From a virus, in the IMG/VR virus record IMGVR_UViG_3300042486_000026, positions 1-51,086 of that record: DNA of 51,086 bases; one strand, written 5' to 3'. The stretch's first letter is position 1, and each line of letters starts with the position of its first letter. Of the stretch, positions 39,701 to 47,185 are shown one piece after another. A program made the translations under genes and the position numbers. The notes under the pieces were generated by a model. It did not search any database and was not told the DNA's origin. It saw nothing but the letters and a program-made list of their open reading frames with translations.

Positions 39701-42618
39701 AGCACGTAGCTGAGATAATGGTTGGTCGTTGGTTTGATACTGACATGACTGATGCTGAGTTGCTTGAGTATCTAAACACTACACCAGAAGGACAAAAGAT
39801 TTTATCTGGATTAGCATTCCGTATCCCTACTCAGAACAAGAACTCTATTGATGCATTTGTTATCAAGCAGTTCTTACCTAAAGAGTTTGGTGACTCAGTT
39901 GTTATTCCTTCAGCTCTAGTTAAGAAAGTCGGATCTGACTTTGATATAGATAAGTTGAGTATATATTTTAAGAATGTATATCCAGGAGTTGATGGTAAAC
40001 CTACACTAGTTGAATACAAAGGATCTGAAGAAGCTACTAAAGACTTCTACGGTAAGGTGTATGATAAACTATCTGAGAAGGAGAACTACTACATCAAGAA
40101 AGAATTAGAAAGACTTGCATTAGCAGATGATGTAGATTATGACACAGACTATGAATCAGCAACAAGAGATGCTGAGGAAAGATTGATGTTAAAGCAAGAG
40201 AGTCAAGCTAGTAGAAGAGATACGTTTGTAGACAACATGTATAGAAAGTCTCTTGAGAATGAATACATTCAGTCTTCTGAGAACTTAGTTACTAATGATA
40301 GAAACTTTGATCAGTTAGTTAAACCTAACTCTGCTGATCAGTTGAAGAAGCTATCTGATACTATATCAACTAAACTTCGTTCTGAATCATTTGATTACAC
40401 TGCTGTAGGTAACTTGTTGAACAGATCGTTCATGTCTAGATTACGTCATGCATTCGTATCTGGTAAGTATGCTATTGGTATTGCTGCGGTTAGCCAAACT
40501 AACCACTCATTGAATCAACGTCAACCTATCATTGTTGATAGATTACGTATGACTAATATGCCTTTGCAAGAACGTCAGTGGTTGGGTGATGGTATTGTTA
40601 AGTTCCAGAAATACAATAGAATTGCTATTGATGGTAAGACATATCCTACATTATCAATGATTAACAATGCTGCTACTAAGCCTCAGAACATCTCTGACAT
40701 CTTAGGGCAGTTCATCGATGGTTATGTGGATATCTCTAAAGGTCCTTGGATCATGGAGCTTGGTGCTACACCAAACGTTGCATCTACTTGGTTATTCTTA
40801 ACTAAGCTTGGTGTACCTATCAATACTATTGCGTTCTTTATGAACCAACCAATTGTTCGTGAATACTTACGTTCTGTAGAGAATGCTGGTTACTCATGGT
40901 TATTCATTGATGATATTGTTGAGTCTACTAAGGCTAACTACAGCACAAGTAAAGACTTAATCTCTAAGATGAATGTTGTTCCTGGTGAGACTGAGTTGCT
41001 TAACATGGTTGGCAAGAAGAACTTAACTGCATCTGAGAATGCTGCACAGCATTTCATGTTAGATGAGTTCTTGAAATATGCTAAGATGGCTGAGCAGTTA
41101 TTCAATGTAACTCAAGGATCTAACTTTGATACATCTACATTCAACAATCCTTACTTGGTATTCAAGAAGCAAGAGCAGTTGAAGAAAGCTCAGCAAAGCA
41201 TTGTAACATCTGTAGATGATCTATTAGAGAACTCATTCATTGGTAAGCTTAATGAGATAATCAATAAGACACGTGATGCTTTAGCTACCGTGTTAACTTC
41301 TGATAAGCAGAATGTAAGAACAGTTATTGAGAAGACTCTTACACCATACACTAATCTTCCAGACAGAGAGTTTGTTAAGTTAGCACAGAGAGCTGTGAAT
41401 GATTTGTTTGACTGGGCTGTACAGACAGACAGAAGAATCAATACTAACCTAGCTAACATCCTTGTTAACAAAGAAGATAGTGTATCTAGTGCTAGAAGAA
41501 TTCTTGAGTTCAAAGAAGATGTGATGAGTAATCCTGAACATCCACTATACAGAAACCATGTAATCAACTTGATTGATGCTAAGTTATCTGATGTAGAAGG
41601 TGGTATAGATAACATCTCTATCAAGAATAAGGATAACAAAGCATACGATCAGAACCAAATGATCTATGCATTCAGAGAGATTAAAGAATACCTTAATGGT
41701 TCAGATAATAATCTATATGGTGCGTTAGTAAGACTTGCTATTGTACAGTCAGGATTATCTAACTCTCCTATCTCATTCACATCTTTACTTCCTTATGAGG
41801 ATTTCAAAGAGGTATATGGTAGAACAATGGCTACTATTGAGGAGAAAGAGAATCTACAAGACTATCACACATTAGCTGTATTCCAGAGAAACAACTGGGC
41901 AGATGATGATGTTACTCCTTACAGAAAAGCTAAGCGTACAGAGAAAGGTGATTACAATAACAACATGAAGCTTTCTGCTAAGGTGAACCTTGCTGTTATC
42001 CAAGGTAAGATACCTAAGATGTTAAAGCTAGACTCTCGTGCTAGAGAAGCTAATAAAGATGTTATTGTTTACCAATGGCAAGATCAAAACTTAACTCCTG
42101 CTGAGCAGAAGCTAAGAGATGAGAAGAAAGCTAGAGGTGACTACAGCTATATCAACAAAGGATTATTCCAAAAGGTATACGTTGATGACGCTAAGACAGA
42201 AGCATTAACTATCAAAGACTTCTATGGCAATACACAATATGTGTACAAGATGATCAATGCTTGGGGAGATAGCTTCAAGGCTAATGAGTTCTACGCAGTG
42301 GCTAGACCATCTGCCTTCACAGAGAATGGTTTCTTACCTGTACAATACTCTGTAGAAGAAACTCCAAACGGTCTTACTTATACATCTAATGAAGTTTCTG
42401 ATGGTGAGATTGTTCCTTACTTTGTATCACCAAAGACTGGGCAAGTAGCTCCTGAAGAAGAAGTAGTTGCTCATGATGCAGTAACTAATCCTGTTATAGA
42501 AGTTGCTCCTAAGAAAGTGGTAACTCCAGCAAATCAGTTATCTTTGTTTAATGATGCTGAAGTAGATGCGGTCATTAATAAAAAAGAAAAAGAATCAGAA
42601 CTTTGTAATGGTAAATAG
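30769..42618 (+). CDS. Giant virion-packaged RNA polymerase with fused zincin-like domain
   Basis: A 3949-residue protein. The catalytic loop DFDID (3057-3061, in VGSDFDIDKL) is the metal-binding signature of the single-chain crAss virion RNA polymerase, shown biochemically and structurally for phi14:2 gp66, which transcribes early genes after ejection. The downstream GIAAVSQTNHSLNQ is also typical. Upstream regions: two hydrophobic stretches (~95-115, 182-205), a Lys/Glu coiled coil (~840-920), a Pro/Ala linker (~1360-1390), and a zincin-like site HEVFE (1687-1691) with LAEEF about 55 residues later. At nearly twice the length of gp66 it is a fusion, possibly a polyprotein. It ends in TAG two bases before the next ATG. 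Confidence 0.88.
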   Translation: MPEKIINQRGYLEAPTVPDRSVPGSAPVDTKTPGSQLSFNDYFNQGLNNIKTGVSSIPLSSVYTGDRYASSRPGQDLEEMYAQQQGIGEKFLNGAIKMTGTAASSFLAGTAGLLYGVNQIFETGKLSSLYDNEINNKADEINKHFEDILPNYYSTQERDAEWWSPDNLLTGNFWSDKVMKNLGYSLGALAGGALWAKALGAIGMTNRLVQAGRGMETATAIEEAMSLVPQAEKYTAFDGALTSIAQKYLKNPFAQNILKNGERITISTMGALGEGSIESLQNTNNFRANAIEEFRRVYGRNPQGAELDNINDYASQVGNNTLGANFLLLSATNYLQLPKILGSSRRFDKALINELEQKEVSGVVTAFTPKTIFGKAAVATRNLGGLVFSPSEAFEEGAQYAIQTGVYNFFDRAYKNREDTSSLLTGMYGAMGNIFGEGVDQALSTKEGLESMLIGGISGGIQQARGEVKERGFLGGGGQKAVNTEIAIAALNNSKIQDVLRDQVKYVGIGIGSQKARQNAILANDVLEEKDAEHDYTLSYLMPRIKYGKEDFVMQELGYYKTQAATQEGFNELVSTGIVNPNETRPQFNERLNNLEALAKGVGELYSVVEDRYADVRDENGKPVYDPSVMDKMVYAMAKINNYDQRIPDLNNSLLANGINTTDVLQSLIKDKKVNIAATKEALAQINDLDVVSETKDKLKENLSDVMEMSLRRKLYIDEYDKIKNNPEAYQDIDELPINVTEQPAAIVKQKITEDGKTKTVGKELEIGKEYSLSQPAMRIGNQLYLAPKMTVLATTLGGEFEVKMPDGSVTYMKPDDFKAYKLSEADNSSKEINDILNDVIDAEVEKAEGLTELQKIAANAEGVDKLEVVNSFDNPELMNAIEKSFAKKAKEAFEKLEKARQEEEELKKNEALNAELVASLDTQGELLEGGDREPDSKKSDANVMNGTINSDNIVGNDRANQFGFNLDNFPNRDKIRGVYVTYNNEDKLIPGLTQYLKDQGGEYAQDIDPKQTIAMVLVQQNEDGSIQLVDKNGEVIPEGANALENAIYQVKPGPELKWSKAYTEGGSTDMFRKSTPDTTKELLRSQYDAWRTSTLKSTEISTFPVNSSFGIPMKLTDASGKEIQDGRASAIDAGLITEDDLANGPVITIPTTNDTLTGGTSSFKNPIAKAFLKVGNEYVKLDNRRISEKEAKLLFKVIHKIAENAQRDGNIQSLESQRLIKYLRSVVYWGTPTTPQGESKPAGNNSVWFDNGMLLISNPVQTFPFAPQALENSKDEIVAALTGIFNNANLSMIKSDDEYAEITNITDAGEIQTKRWPNYQSFLLSSKDREGSEIPLSVNMRPGVNRKGIYFIDKQEADKFAAPVPAPKPVAVKPILPGAPKKTQAPAADPVADIERRRKEELKAEANGLRTARKGDKGIFWTQFKGARQDNETDREVEVEAVSKYGVKFKGDKDFTNFQSYFYFTNTTKAQQINAKYDAELAALKPKAPAQPTVIDLTGKKANSVTIPTVGTIEFTLDAAANQADPTTGFGFVSDSANNTAAVEALMAAKGIDANAAKGIIAGSILNKYKSDIAAYVAEDEDELEFTIPDAFDETYTASEDERMNSQMNDEADDEVLRAIVSEQAKQFEGENWTQLEGWLKANFPNVPVYRVKNVITATNGMQAWGMLKDGAIYLYQNAEAGTAYHEVFEAVWKMFTSPQERQDILNEFKSRKGSFVDRPTGRDVKFSEATDLEAKEQLAEEFREYTLNPKVEGPKSFIGQLFHDLVKFIKEFFTGPAAVSNTDKLFKKIGTGYYKQYSPMHSSLSFAKKGFINIEDVYASDEAEYSIANFTGAEQHDLIQQMTYLTLRDLVVNNKSLFRVTDLYKKKSELYAKLKNDLQKTVLKSKKAALANIANGTMTKEEAAPIIAKSNAMWKAIDNEENWNQIAAKHQERLKSYNIEFDENDELVRNEEDKTKEINDDATKIDLFRKINPAVKLLLSTLPYVKKNDTNGKLELIYSSINGVQLIPSTQAYMAIMNRVNKSRNLEEMMEGIRALANDDINYQTIYTRLTKNSDLSQPADLSKLNNIHDIQLLAAFWRSFKKQSPNVKNVFVLENGEVVVGDSNFTTAARQASEEFMNNIRKVLQGKNNPYFTYKSKERVYEGKKGSTKSITFDAATDSQQIAMMTAFLRQFGIVFNPKDILSDKITSSERDMFKEATIYLRDSIGKGQKMFKIDSGRNSLDITGRLRQLSEIKAKIDNPEFSSTYYNVKGERTQTFIGTNAASDLYDMLSQISNKSELRNTQYEYLLDDVFSTNSVILKKMFNPTTGAVNKSALQLMKPSYADGLVNLSTGKRKQSAKLTYKERLTQELNMNLAGYYLNLVPGDSSMEWMLYMGNPITKDNLLDGYDKVYDIFQGYFIDEMNLARANRPVAKGRVSSDMRFMKAVLGDTLHDKLINKEGSPSEIYEANKEDIDAAVLKFISTESFKFRSVLMNYGILTQNEEGNYNIEGVAVGKKTNLSPDELLLELNALNASYIINNIEMHKLLYSDPYQYSDELKRIKNFNSPRQAIINSSVELNKAMNKVWNKGYKKGDIGNTDFNKDFFKTVTLSDVMGTSTLEGYGTFEETDGGGFITMKANRNFRIRAGEWNENEELQYKYDVAFEKNKKDIALTKEESDILEAGNPQVKSAYTPLKPIVSGNKADGEKYNDVMLDKFALYPLSYRIAYELNPESNAVKMYDKMQAEGVDYAVYNSGRKVGANESHDLYVTDETTNKSKLNPEPFAKNTIVNVPFAIMSIQSEVPSKDTALVTRGSQVTKLITMDYMEAGVPVDFKEGDAFTERYKAWNDLKTEEAKEKASPVYKEVKNNQKFLELITENGFNTLLDKLGIKVVNGKYEVDDFAKMTEILRQEILKREVNDNITSALADFDKAESLVDVYQQINTILYSIADKNVISPKISGGMKVQIPSTLLESVRAKKEGGAYTSDVLGFYEKDGKHVAEIMVGRWFDTDMTDAELLEYLNTTPEGQKILSGLAFRIPTQNKNSIDAFVIKQFLPKEFGDSVVIPSALVKKVGSDFDIDKLSIYFKNVYPGVDGKPTLVEYKGSEEATKDFYGKVYDKLSEKENYYIKKELERLALADDVDYDTDYESATRDAEERLMLKQESQASRRDTFVDNMYRKSLENEYIQSSENLVTNDRNFDQLVKPNSADQLKKLSDTISTKLRSESFDYTAVGNLLNRSFMSRLRHAFVSGKYAIGIAAVSQTNHSLNQRQPIIVDRLRMTNMPLQERQWLGDGIVKFQKYNRIAIDGKTYPTLSMINNAATKPQNISDILGQFIDGYVDISKGPWIMELGATPNVASTWLFLTKLGVPINTIAFFMNQPIVREYLRSVENAGYSWLFIDDIVESTKANYSTSKDLISKMNVVPGETELLNMVGKKNLTASENAAQHFMLDEFLKYAKMAEQLFNVTQGSNFDTSTFNNPYLVFKKQEQLKKAQQSIVTSVDDLLENSFIGKLNEIINKTRDALATVLTSDKQNVRTVIEKTLTPYTNLPDREFVKLAQRAVNDLFDWAVQTDRRINTNLANILVNKEDSVSSARRILEFKEDVMSNPEHPLYRNHVINLIDAKLSDVEGGIDNISIKNKDNKAYDQNQMIYAFREIKEYLNGSDNNLYGALVRLAIVQSGLSNSPISFTSLLPYEDFKEVYGRTMATIEEKENLQDYHTLAVFQRNNWADDDVTPYRKAKRTEKGDYNNNMKLSAKVNLAVIQGKIPKMLKLDSRAREANKDVIVYQWQDQNLTPAEQKLRDEKKARGDYSYINKGLFQKVYVDDAKTEALTIKDFYGNTQYVYKMINAWGDSFKANEFYAVARPSAFTENGFLPVQYSVEETPNGLTYTSNEVSDGEIVPYFVSPKTGQVAPEEEVVAHDAVTNPVIEVAPKKVVTPANQLSLFNDAEVDAVINKKEKESELCNGK

Positions 42619-42620
42619 CT

Positions 42621-45600
42621 ATGGCTTGTAGTATAATTAGAAATAAAAAAACTGGTGACATTGTAAGAGTGAATGCTTCTAATGGTAAGGAGTCTTTACT
42701 CTACAATGATATATTGAAGCAAGAGCCTAATAAGGAAGATGCCTTAAAAGCTTGGGCTCAGGTATATACACCTACGTTTACAGAATGGCAGAAAGGTGCT
42801 ACTCAAGTAGAACTAGATACTAACGGTGAGCCTACATTATCTACGTTGAATGACTATATATCTACTCGTGGTATTTCTGAGGAGATTGTTCCAATAGAAG
42901 TTGAGTTCGAAGTTACTGAGAAACAGAAAGCTGTACAGGATAAGATTAAACAAACTAAAGCTGGCATTAGAAAAGTAGAAAGCAATGAACCTGTTGATCC
43001 ATTACTTGCTGACTCTGAAGAAGCTAGTAACTACTATGAGGTTAAACAACCTGATGGCACTTGGAAAAGAATCGAGAAACGTGTAACTGACCGTGTTAAA
43101 GCATGGTACAGAAACAAGTTTGGTACTAAGAAGTTTACTGAGTTTGAAACAAAGTTCAATGAGATTAAAAGAAAGTTTGGTGTAGAAGGTCATAAGGACT
43201 TAGAAGAAATCCATGATCGTTTCTATAACAAGGATGGTACTAAGAAGCAGACACCTGATCCTAGACCAGCTAAGTTCAATGTAACATCTCAGGCTATGTA
43301 TTCTCAATTAGAGAAATACTATGTTGATACAGTGAACAGTTTACCTAAGGGTACATTGGTATTCTCTGAGGTGATGATCTATGATCCTAAGATACAAGAG
43401 GCTGGTACTATTGACTTCTTGGCTGTAGATCCTGAGGGTAAGACAACTATCCTTGACTGGAAGTTTATGTATGTATCTGAGAAAGAAACGGATGTGCCTT
43501 GGTACAAACAAGGAGCATACGATGTTCAGATCGGTAGATACAAACAAATGCTACAAGAGAACTATGATGTAAAGAGCTTTGGTAAGATGAGAGCTATTCC
43601 ATTCTTAATGGAGTTTGCTTTCTCTAAAGATAAGTTACCTGTACTTCAAGGTATTGCTACTGGTTCTGCTGATGCTTCTCAGATTGTTGACCTACGTTTA
43701 GTTCCCATCTCAGAACAAACTGAATCTACAGGAGAAGCTAGACTTGATGCTGTAATTGCTAAGTTAAATGGATTAACTCGTCAGTTAGAGAAAGAGAAGG
43801 TAACTGATGAAGAAGAACGTAAGTTAAAGAACGAACGTTTGAATAAGGTGAGACAAGCTATTCGTCTTGTACAATCCACACAGAACATTCGTTATCTGAT
43901 TGATGTAATCCAGGTTACTAGAAAAGAAGGTGAGAGAATCATTAATGAATACGATACTACTTATGCTAATGTTCCTGTAACATCTACAGACTTTGAGAAC
44001 TCTCAGTTGTCTGACTTTGCAGATGATATGAACAGCTACATTAAGTTAGCCCAAGTATTTGAGAACATCTCTAGAGAGATTGATGATCTTATCTATACTC
44101 CACAGATGGAGCAGGAAGCTACTAGTGATGAGGAGAAAGCAGAGATTGCTGAGAGAAAGAAGATATTAGATGACTTACGTGCTGAGTCTGATAGCATCTT
44201 CAAGTCTAAGAATACTATTATCAAAGCAGCTGAGAAGTTTGCTGATAAACACATTGGTGAGAAGAACTTAGTTGCTGGTCTTACAAAGGCTGAGGCTGTA
44301 GTAAAAGGACTAGGATCATTGTTCAGAGGTGTATCCGATTTACCATTACGTGCGTTACAAGTATTATATAAGTTAACTAGAGCTGCACAAGGTAGAGCAT
44401 CAGAAGATTCATTTGCTGAGGTGCAAGAGTTAATGGCTATTAGAACTAAGCTTGCTGAACGTGGTGGAGATCTTAGAAAGCTAGTGCAACAACTATATCA
44501 GAAAGACACCGAGGGTAAACTTTCTAATCGTCTTATCTACAAATACTCTAAAGAGTTTTATGATAAGTTGTCAGAGAAAGCAGCTAAGGGTGGTGATATG
44601 GAATGGTTGCAAAACAATATTGATATTGAAGCCTACAAGAAAGAAGCTAATGCTCTTCTTGAGAAACGTATTGAACGTATCAATAACAATAACTATGCTG
44701 GTACAGATGAAGAGGTTGAGCAAACTAAGAAAGCATTAGTTGAGAAAGCTAAGCAAGAACTTGATATTGACAACCCTAAGTTTGATGGTTTCAACAACTA
44801 CATTCTTAAGAGACATCCTCAAGACAAATGGTTCTCTGATCAATACAAAGCTATTGAGAAGGATCCAGACTTGTTATCTCTATACAATTTCATCACTAAG
44901 ATTAATACTAAAGCTAAGGATGCTGGATACATTCAGAATCAAGTAGCATCTACCTTCTTGCCATTCATTAGAAAGACTATGGCTGAGCAGTTGGTATGGG
45001 ATAACAAGCTATCTGTTATGTCTAACTTCTATGATAGCTTACAGATCAATCCTGATGATGTGGGCTATGGTGAGATTAATGAGGTGACAGGAGAGTTAGA
45101 GAATAGCATTCCTAAGTATTACACTAGAGACTTTGTACAAGATTCTGAGAATCCAAATGATTACTCACAGGTAAGTGAAGACTTGTTCAAGAACATGATT
45201 CTTTATTTACAGCAAGTGAATAAGTATAAGTACCTATCTGATGTAGAAGGACAATTAAAACTTGTTAAGACTATTGAAGAGTTCAAAGGACACTTAAACA
45301 CTACAAGAATAGGTAACGTTGTTAAGACAGGTGATAACAAGTTAGAAGAACTTCCAGGTAATGAAGAGAATACAAAGATGTATGATGACTTCTTACGTGT
45401 TCTTCTTTACGATCAAAAGTATGTATTGTCTGATAGTGACACTCCATTGAATGTTGGTAAGGTGGTTAACTTTGTTAAGAAAGGAGTTAATACACTAGCT
45501 GGTAAAGAGGTGTGGAAAGAGAATGAGAATCCAACAGCTACATCATTAATGAAAACTATTGATGCTGCTAACAGAGGATTCCAACTAAAGACATTAGGAT

Positions 45601-47057
45601 TTGAGTTCATCTCAGGTGCTGTCAATGCTTTTGGTGGTAACGTACAGATGGCTGCACAGTCTGGTAACTACTTCAAAACTAGAGAGTTTGCTAAGAACGA
45701 AGCTAAGATTATTAAGCAAGACTTCCAGAACAATGAGGATAAAGAAGTGTTCATCCAAATGGTGAATACATTTATGCCTCTAAAGGATGATCCTGCTTAT
45801 GAAGAATTCAAGAAGGCTGGTATGTCTAAGCTTACTCAAAGCAATCTTGGTGACATCCTTATGGTGTTCATGAGATATCCTGAACAGGTTATCGAGAAGT
45901 CTGTGTTCTTAACATTGTTACAAAACACAATGGTAGAGAATGGTAGACTAGTTAACATCAACGAGTTTGTAAAAGCTAAGTATAAAGATAGATATAACTC
46001 AGCTGCTGAGTATAGAAGTTCTAAGGAAGCTATTGAAAGAGAGGTTGAAGAGTTAAAGGCTACACGTGCTATCTCTGTTACAAGAAAGTTAGAAGATGGT
46101 CAACTTGTAATCCCTGGATTAGATCTAAGCAATAGAGCTGAGATTCAACGATTGACAAACCTATCTAGACGTATTTCAAGAAATGCTACAGGTGGTATGG
46201 CAGATAGTGATGTGAATAGAATGTCTATGTCTATCTGGACTAAGTCTATGATGGTCTTCAAGAACTGGATTCCTAAACTAGCTGATACACGTTTCTCTGA
46301 GTTCAGAAAGGTAAGTGATGACTTCTCTACAGTTATTAACGAAGAGATTGATCCTGACACAGGAGAATTAATCAGCACTATCTCTGGTGAGAAATATGAT
46401 ATTGGTAGAATTCGTTTACTAGGATATGTACTTGCATCTTCTATTGAGACCAAGTCAAATGATATTGTAAACATCATGACAATGAATGATGCTGGTATTG
46501 AAGCTTTGGATAGATACTACCAAGACTTTGCTGCTAAGTATGAGGAAGAGACTGGCGAACCTTTGAACATGTCTAGAGAAGATTTCATAGATATGATTAG
46601 AATCAATCTACGTAATCAGTTGAAAGAACTTGCTATCTTAGGATCATTGATGGGTATGATGTTTGCCTTAGGCTTCACTGCTCCAGACGATGATGATGAT
46701 AAAGCTAGTAAGAACTTCCATCGTTATACATTGAGAGTTATGGATAAGTTTGTAGGTGAGCTTTCGTTCTTCTACAATCCTGCTGAGTTCCAGAACTTAT
46801 TAAACGGTGGTATGTTCCCAGCTATGGGTATCGCTGGAGACATTAGTAAATTTACTAAACACTCCTTGATGCAAATAACAGGAATGGATATGAATTCTGA
46901 GACTAGCTATGATGATGTTCGTAAGAAAGCTCAGCCTATCAAGTATGCTATGAAGATGTTCCCTGTTAGTAAGTCAGTTGTAACATACCTATCAATCCTT
47001 AATAGTAATTTTGCTAAAGAGTTTGATGTAACTATCAATAAGGATAGCAATCGCTAA
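42621..47057 (+). CDS. Giant virion protein with RecB-type PD-(D/E)XK nuclease domain
   Basis: A 1478-residue protein. Residues ~200-320 carry the RecB/Cas4-type nuclease motif series: Glu250 (FSEVMIYD), Asp265 (GTIDFLAVD), D-W-K (279-281) and Q-x-x-x-Y (303-307, QIGRY). The N-terminal ~90 residues (IIRNKKTGDIVRV...LYNDIL) form a small domain I associate with giant Bacteroidota phage proteins. The remainder is long, charged and helical; a hydrophobic segment at ~1336-1354 precedes DDDDDK. It follows the RNA polymerase gene by two bases and is probably packaged with it. The nuclease could act on host or competing DNA on entry, or during packaging; both are inference. Confidence 0.65.
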   Translation: MACSIIRNKKTGDIVRVNASNGKESLLYNDILKQEPNKEDALKAWAQVYTPTFTEWQKGATQVELDTNGEPTLSTLNDYISTRGISEEIVPIEVEFEVTEKQKAVQDKIKQTKAGIRKVESNEPVDPLLADSEEASNYYEVKQPDGTWKRIEKRVTDRVKAWYRNKFGTKKFTEFETKFNEIKRKFGVEGHKDLEEIHDRFYNKDGTKKQTPDPRPAKFNVTSQAMYSQLEKYYVDTVNSLPKGTLVFSEVMIYDPKIQEAGTIDFLAVDPEGKTTILDWKFMYVSEKETDVPWYKQGAYDVQIGRYKQMLQENYDVKSFGKMRAIPFLMEFAFSKDKLPVLQGIATGSADASQIVDLRLVPISEQTESTGEARLDAVIAKLNGLTRQLEKEKVTDEEERKLKNERLNKVRQAIRLVQSTQNIRYLIDVIQVTRKEGERIINEYDTTYANVPVTSTDFENSQLSDFADDMNSYIKLAQVFENISREIDDLIYTPQMEQEATSDEEKAEIAERKKILDDLRAESDSIFKSKNTIIKAAEKFADKHIGEKNLVAGLTKAEAVVKGLGSLFRGVSDLPLRALQVLYKLTRAAQGRASEDSFAEVQELMAIRTKLAERGGDLRKLVQQLYQKDTEGKLSNRLIYKYSKEFYDKLSEKAAKGGDMEWLQNNIDIEAYKKEANALLEKRIERINNNNYAGTDEEVEQTKKALVEKAKQELDIDNPKFDGFNNYILKRHPQDKWFSDQYKAIEKDPDLLSLYNFITKINTKAKDAGYIQNQVASTFLPFIRKTMAEQLVWDNKLSVMSNFYDSLQINPDDVGYGEINEVTGELENSIPKYYTRDFVQDSENPNDYSQVSEDLFKNMILYLQQVNKYKYLSDVEGQLKLVKTIEEFKGHLNTTRIGNVVKTGDNKLEELPGNEENTKMYDDFLRVLLYDQKYVLSDSDTPLNVGKVVNFVKKGVNTLAGKEVWKENENPTATSLMKTIDAANRGFQLKTLGFEFISGAVNAFGGNVQMAAQSGNYFKTREFAKNEAKIIKQDFQNNEDKEVFIQMVNTFMPLKDDPAYEEFKKAGMSKLTQSNLGDILMVFMRYPEQVIEKSVFLTLLQNTMVENGRLVNINEFVKAKYKDRYNSAAEYRSSKEAIEREVEELKATRAISVTRKLEDGQLVIPGLDLSNRAEIQRLTNLSRRISRNATGGMADSDVNRMSMSIWTKSMMVFKNWIPKLADTRFSEFRKVSDDFSTVINEEIDPDTGELISTISGEKYDIGRIRLLGYVLASSIETKSNDIVNIMTMNDAGIEALDRYYQDFAAKYEEETGEPLNMSREDFIDMIRINLRNQLKELAILGSLMGMMFALGFTAPDDDDDKASKNFHRYTLRVMDKFVGELSFFYNPAEFQNLLNGGMFPAMGIAGDISKFTKHSLMQITGMDMNSETSYDDVRKKAQPIKYAMKMFPVSKSVVTYLSILNSNFAKEFDVTINKDSNR

Positions 47058-47113
47058 TTGCTATATTATGCGGCATACTTTGCTGCTAGTCGCTTGAAAT
47101 AAAATTAATTACT

Positions 47114-47121
47114 TATTTTTG
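47114..47121 (+). promoter_or_regulatory. Possible promoter -7 element for the long fibre gene
   Basis: TATTTTTG matches TAnnTTTG exactly. The best upstream partner is CTTG at 47094-47097 with a short 16-nt spacer, so the -33 element is weak. A start about 7 nt downstream would place the hairpin at 47126-47157 at the very 5' end of the transcript. Confidence 0.4.
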
Positions 47122-47125
47122 TTAC

Positions 47126-47157
47126 TATGGTGTATATTGTCCGCAGTGTACACCATA
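47126..47157 (+). terminator. Hairpin between the nuclease and fibre genes (terminator or 5' leader stem)
   Basis: A perfect 9-bp stem, TATGGTGTA (47126-47134) with TACACCATA (47149-47157), has a 14-nt loop and is followed by ATTTCATAT. The U-tract is poor, so it may instead be a stabilising 5' stem-loop of the fibre mRNA or an operator. Confidence 0.5.
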
Positions 47158-47185
47158 ATTTCATATACCCCTAATATATAATTGT

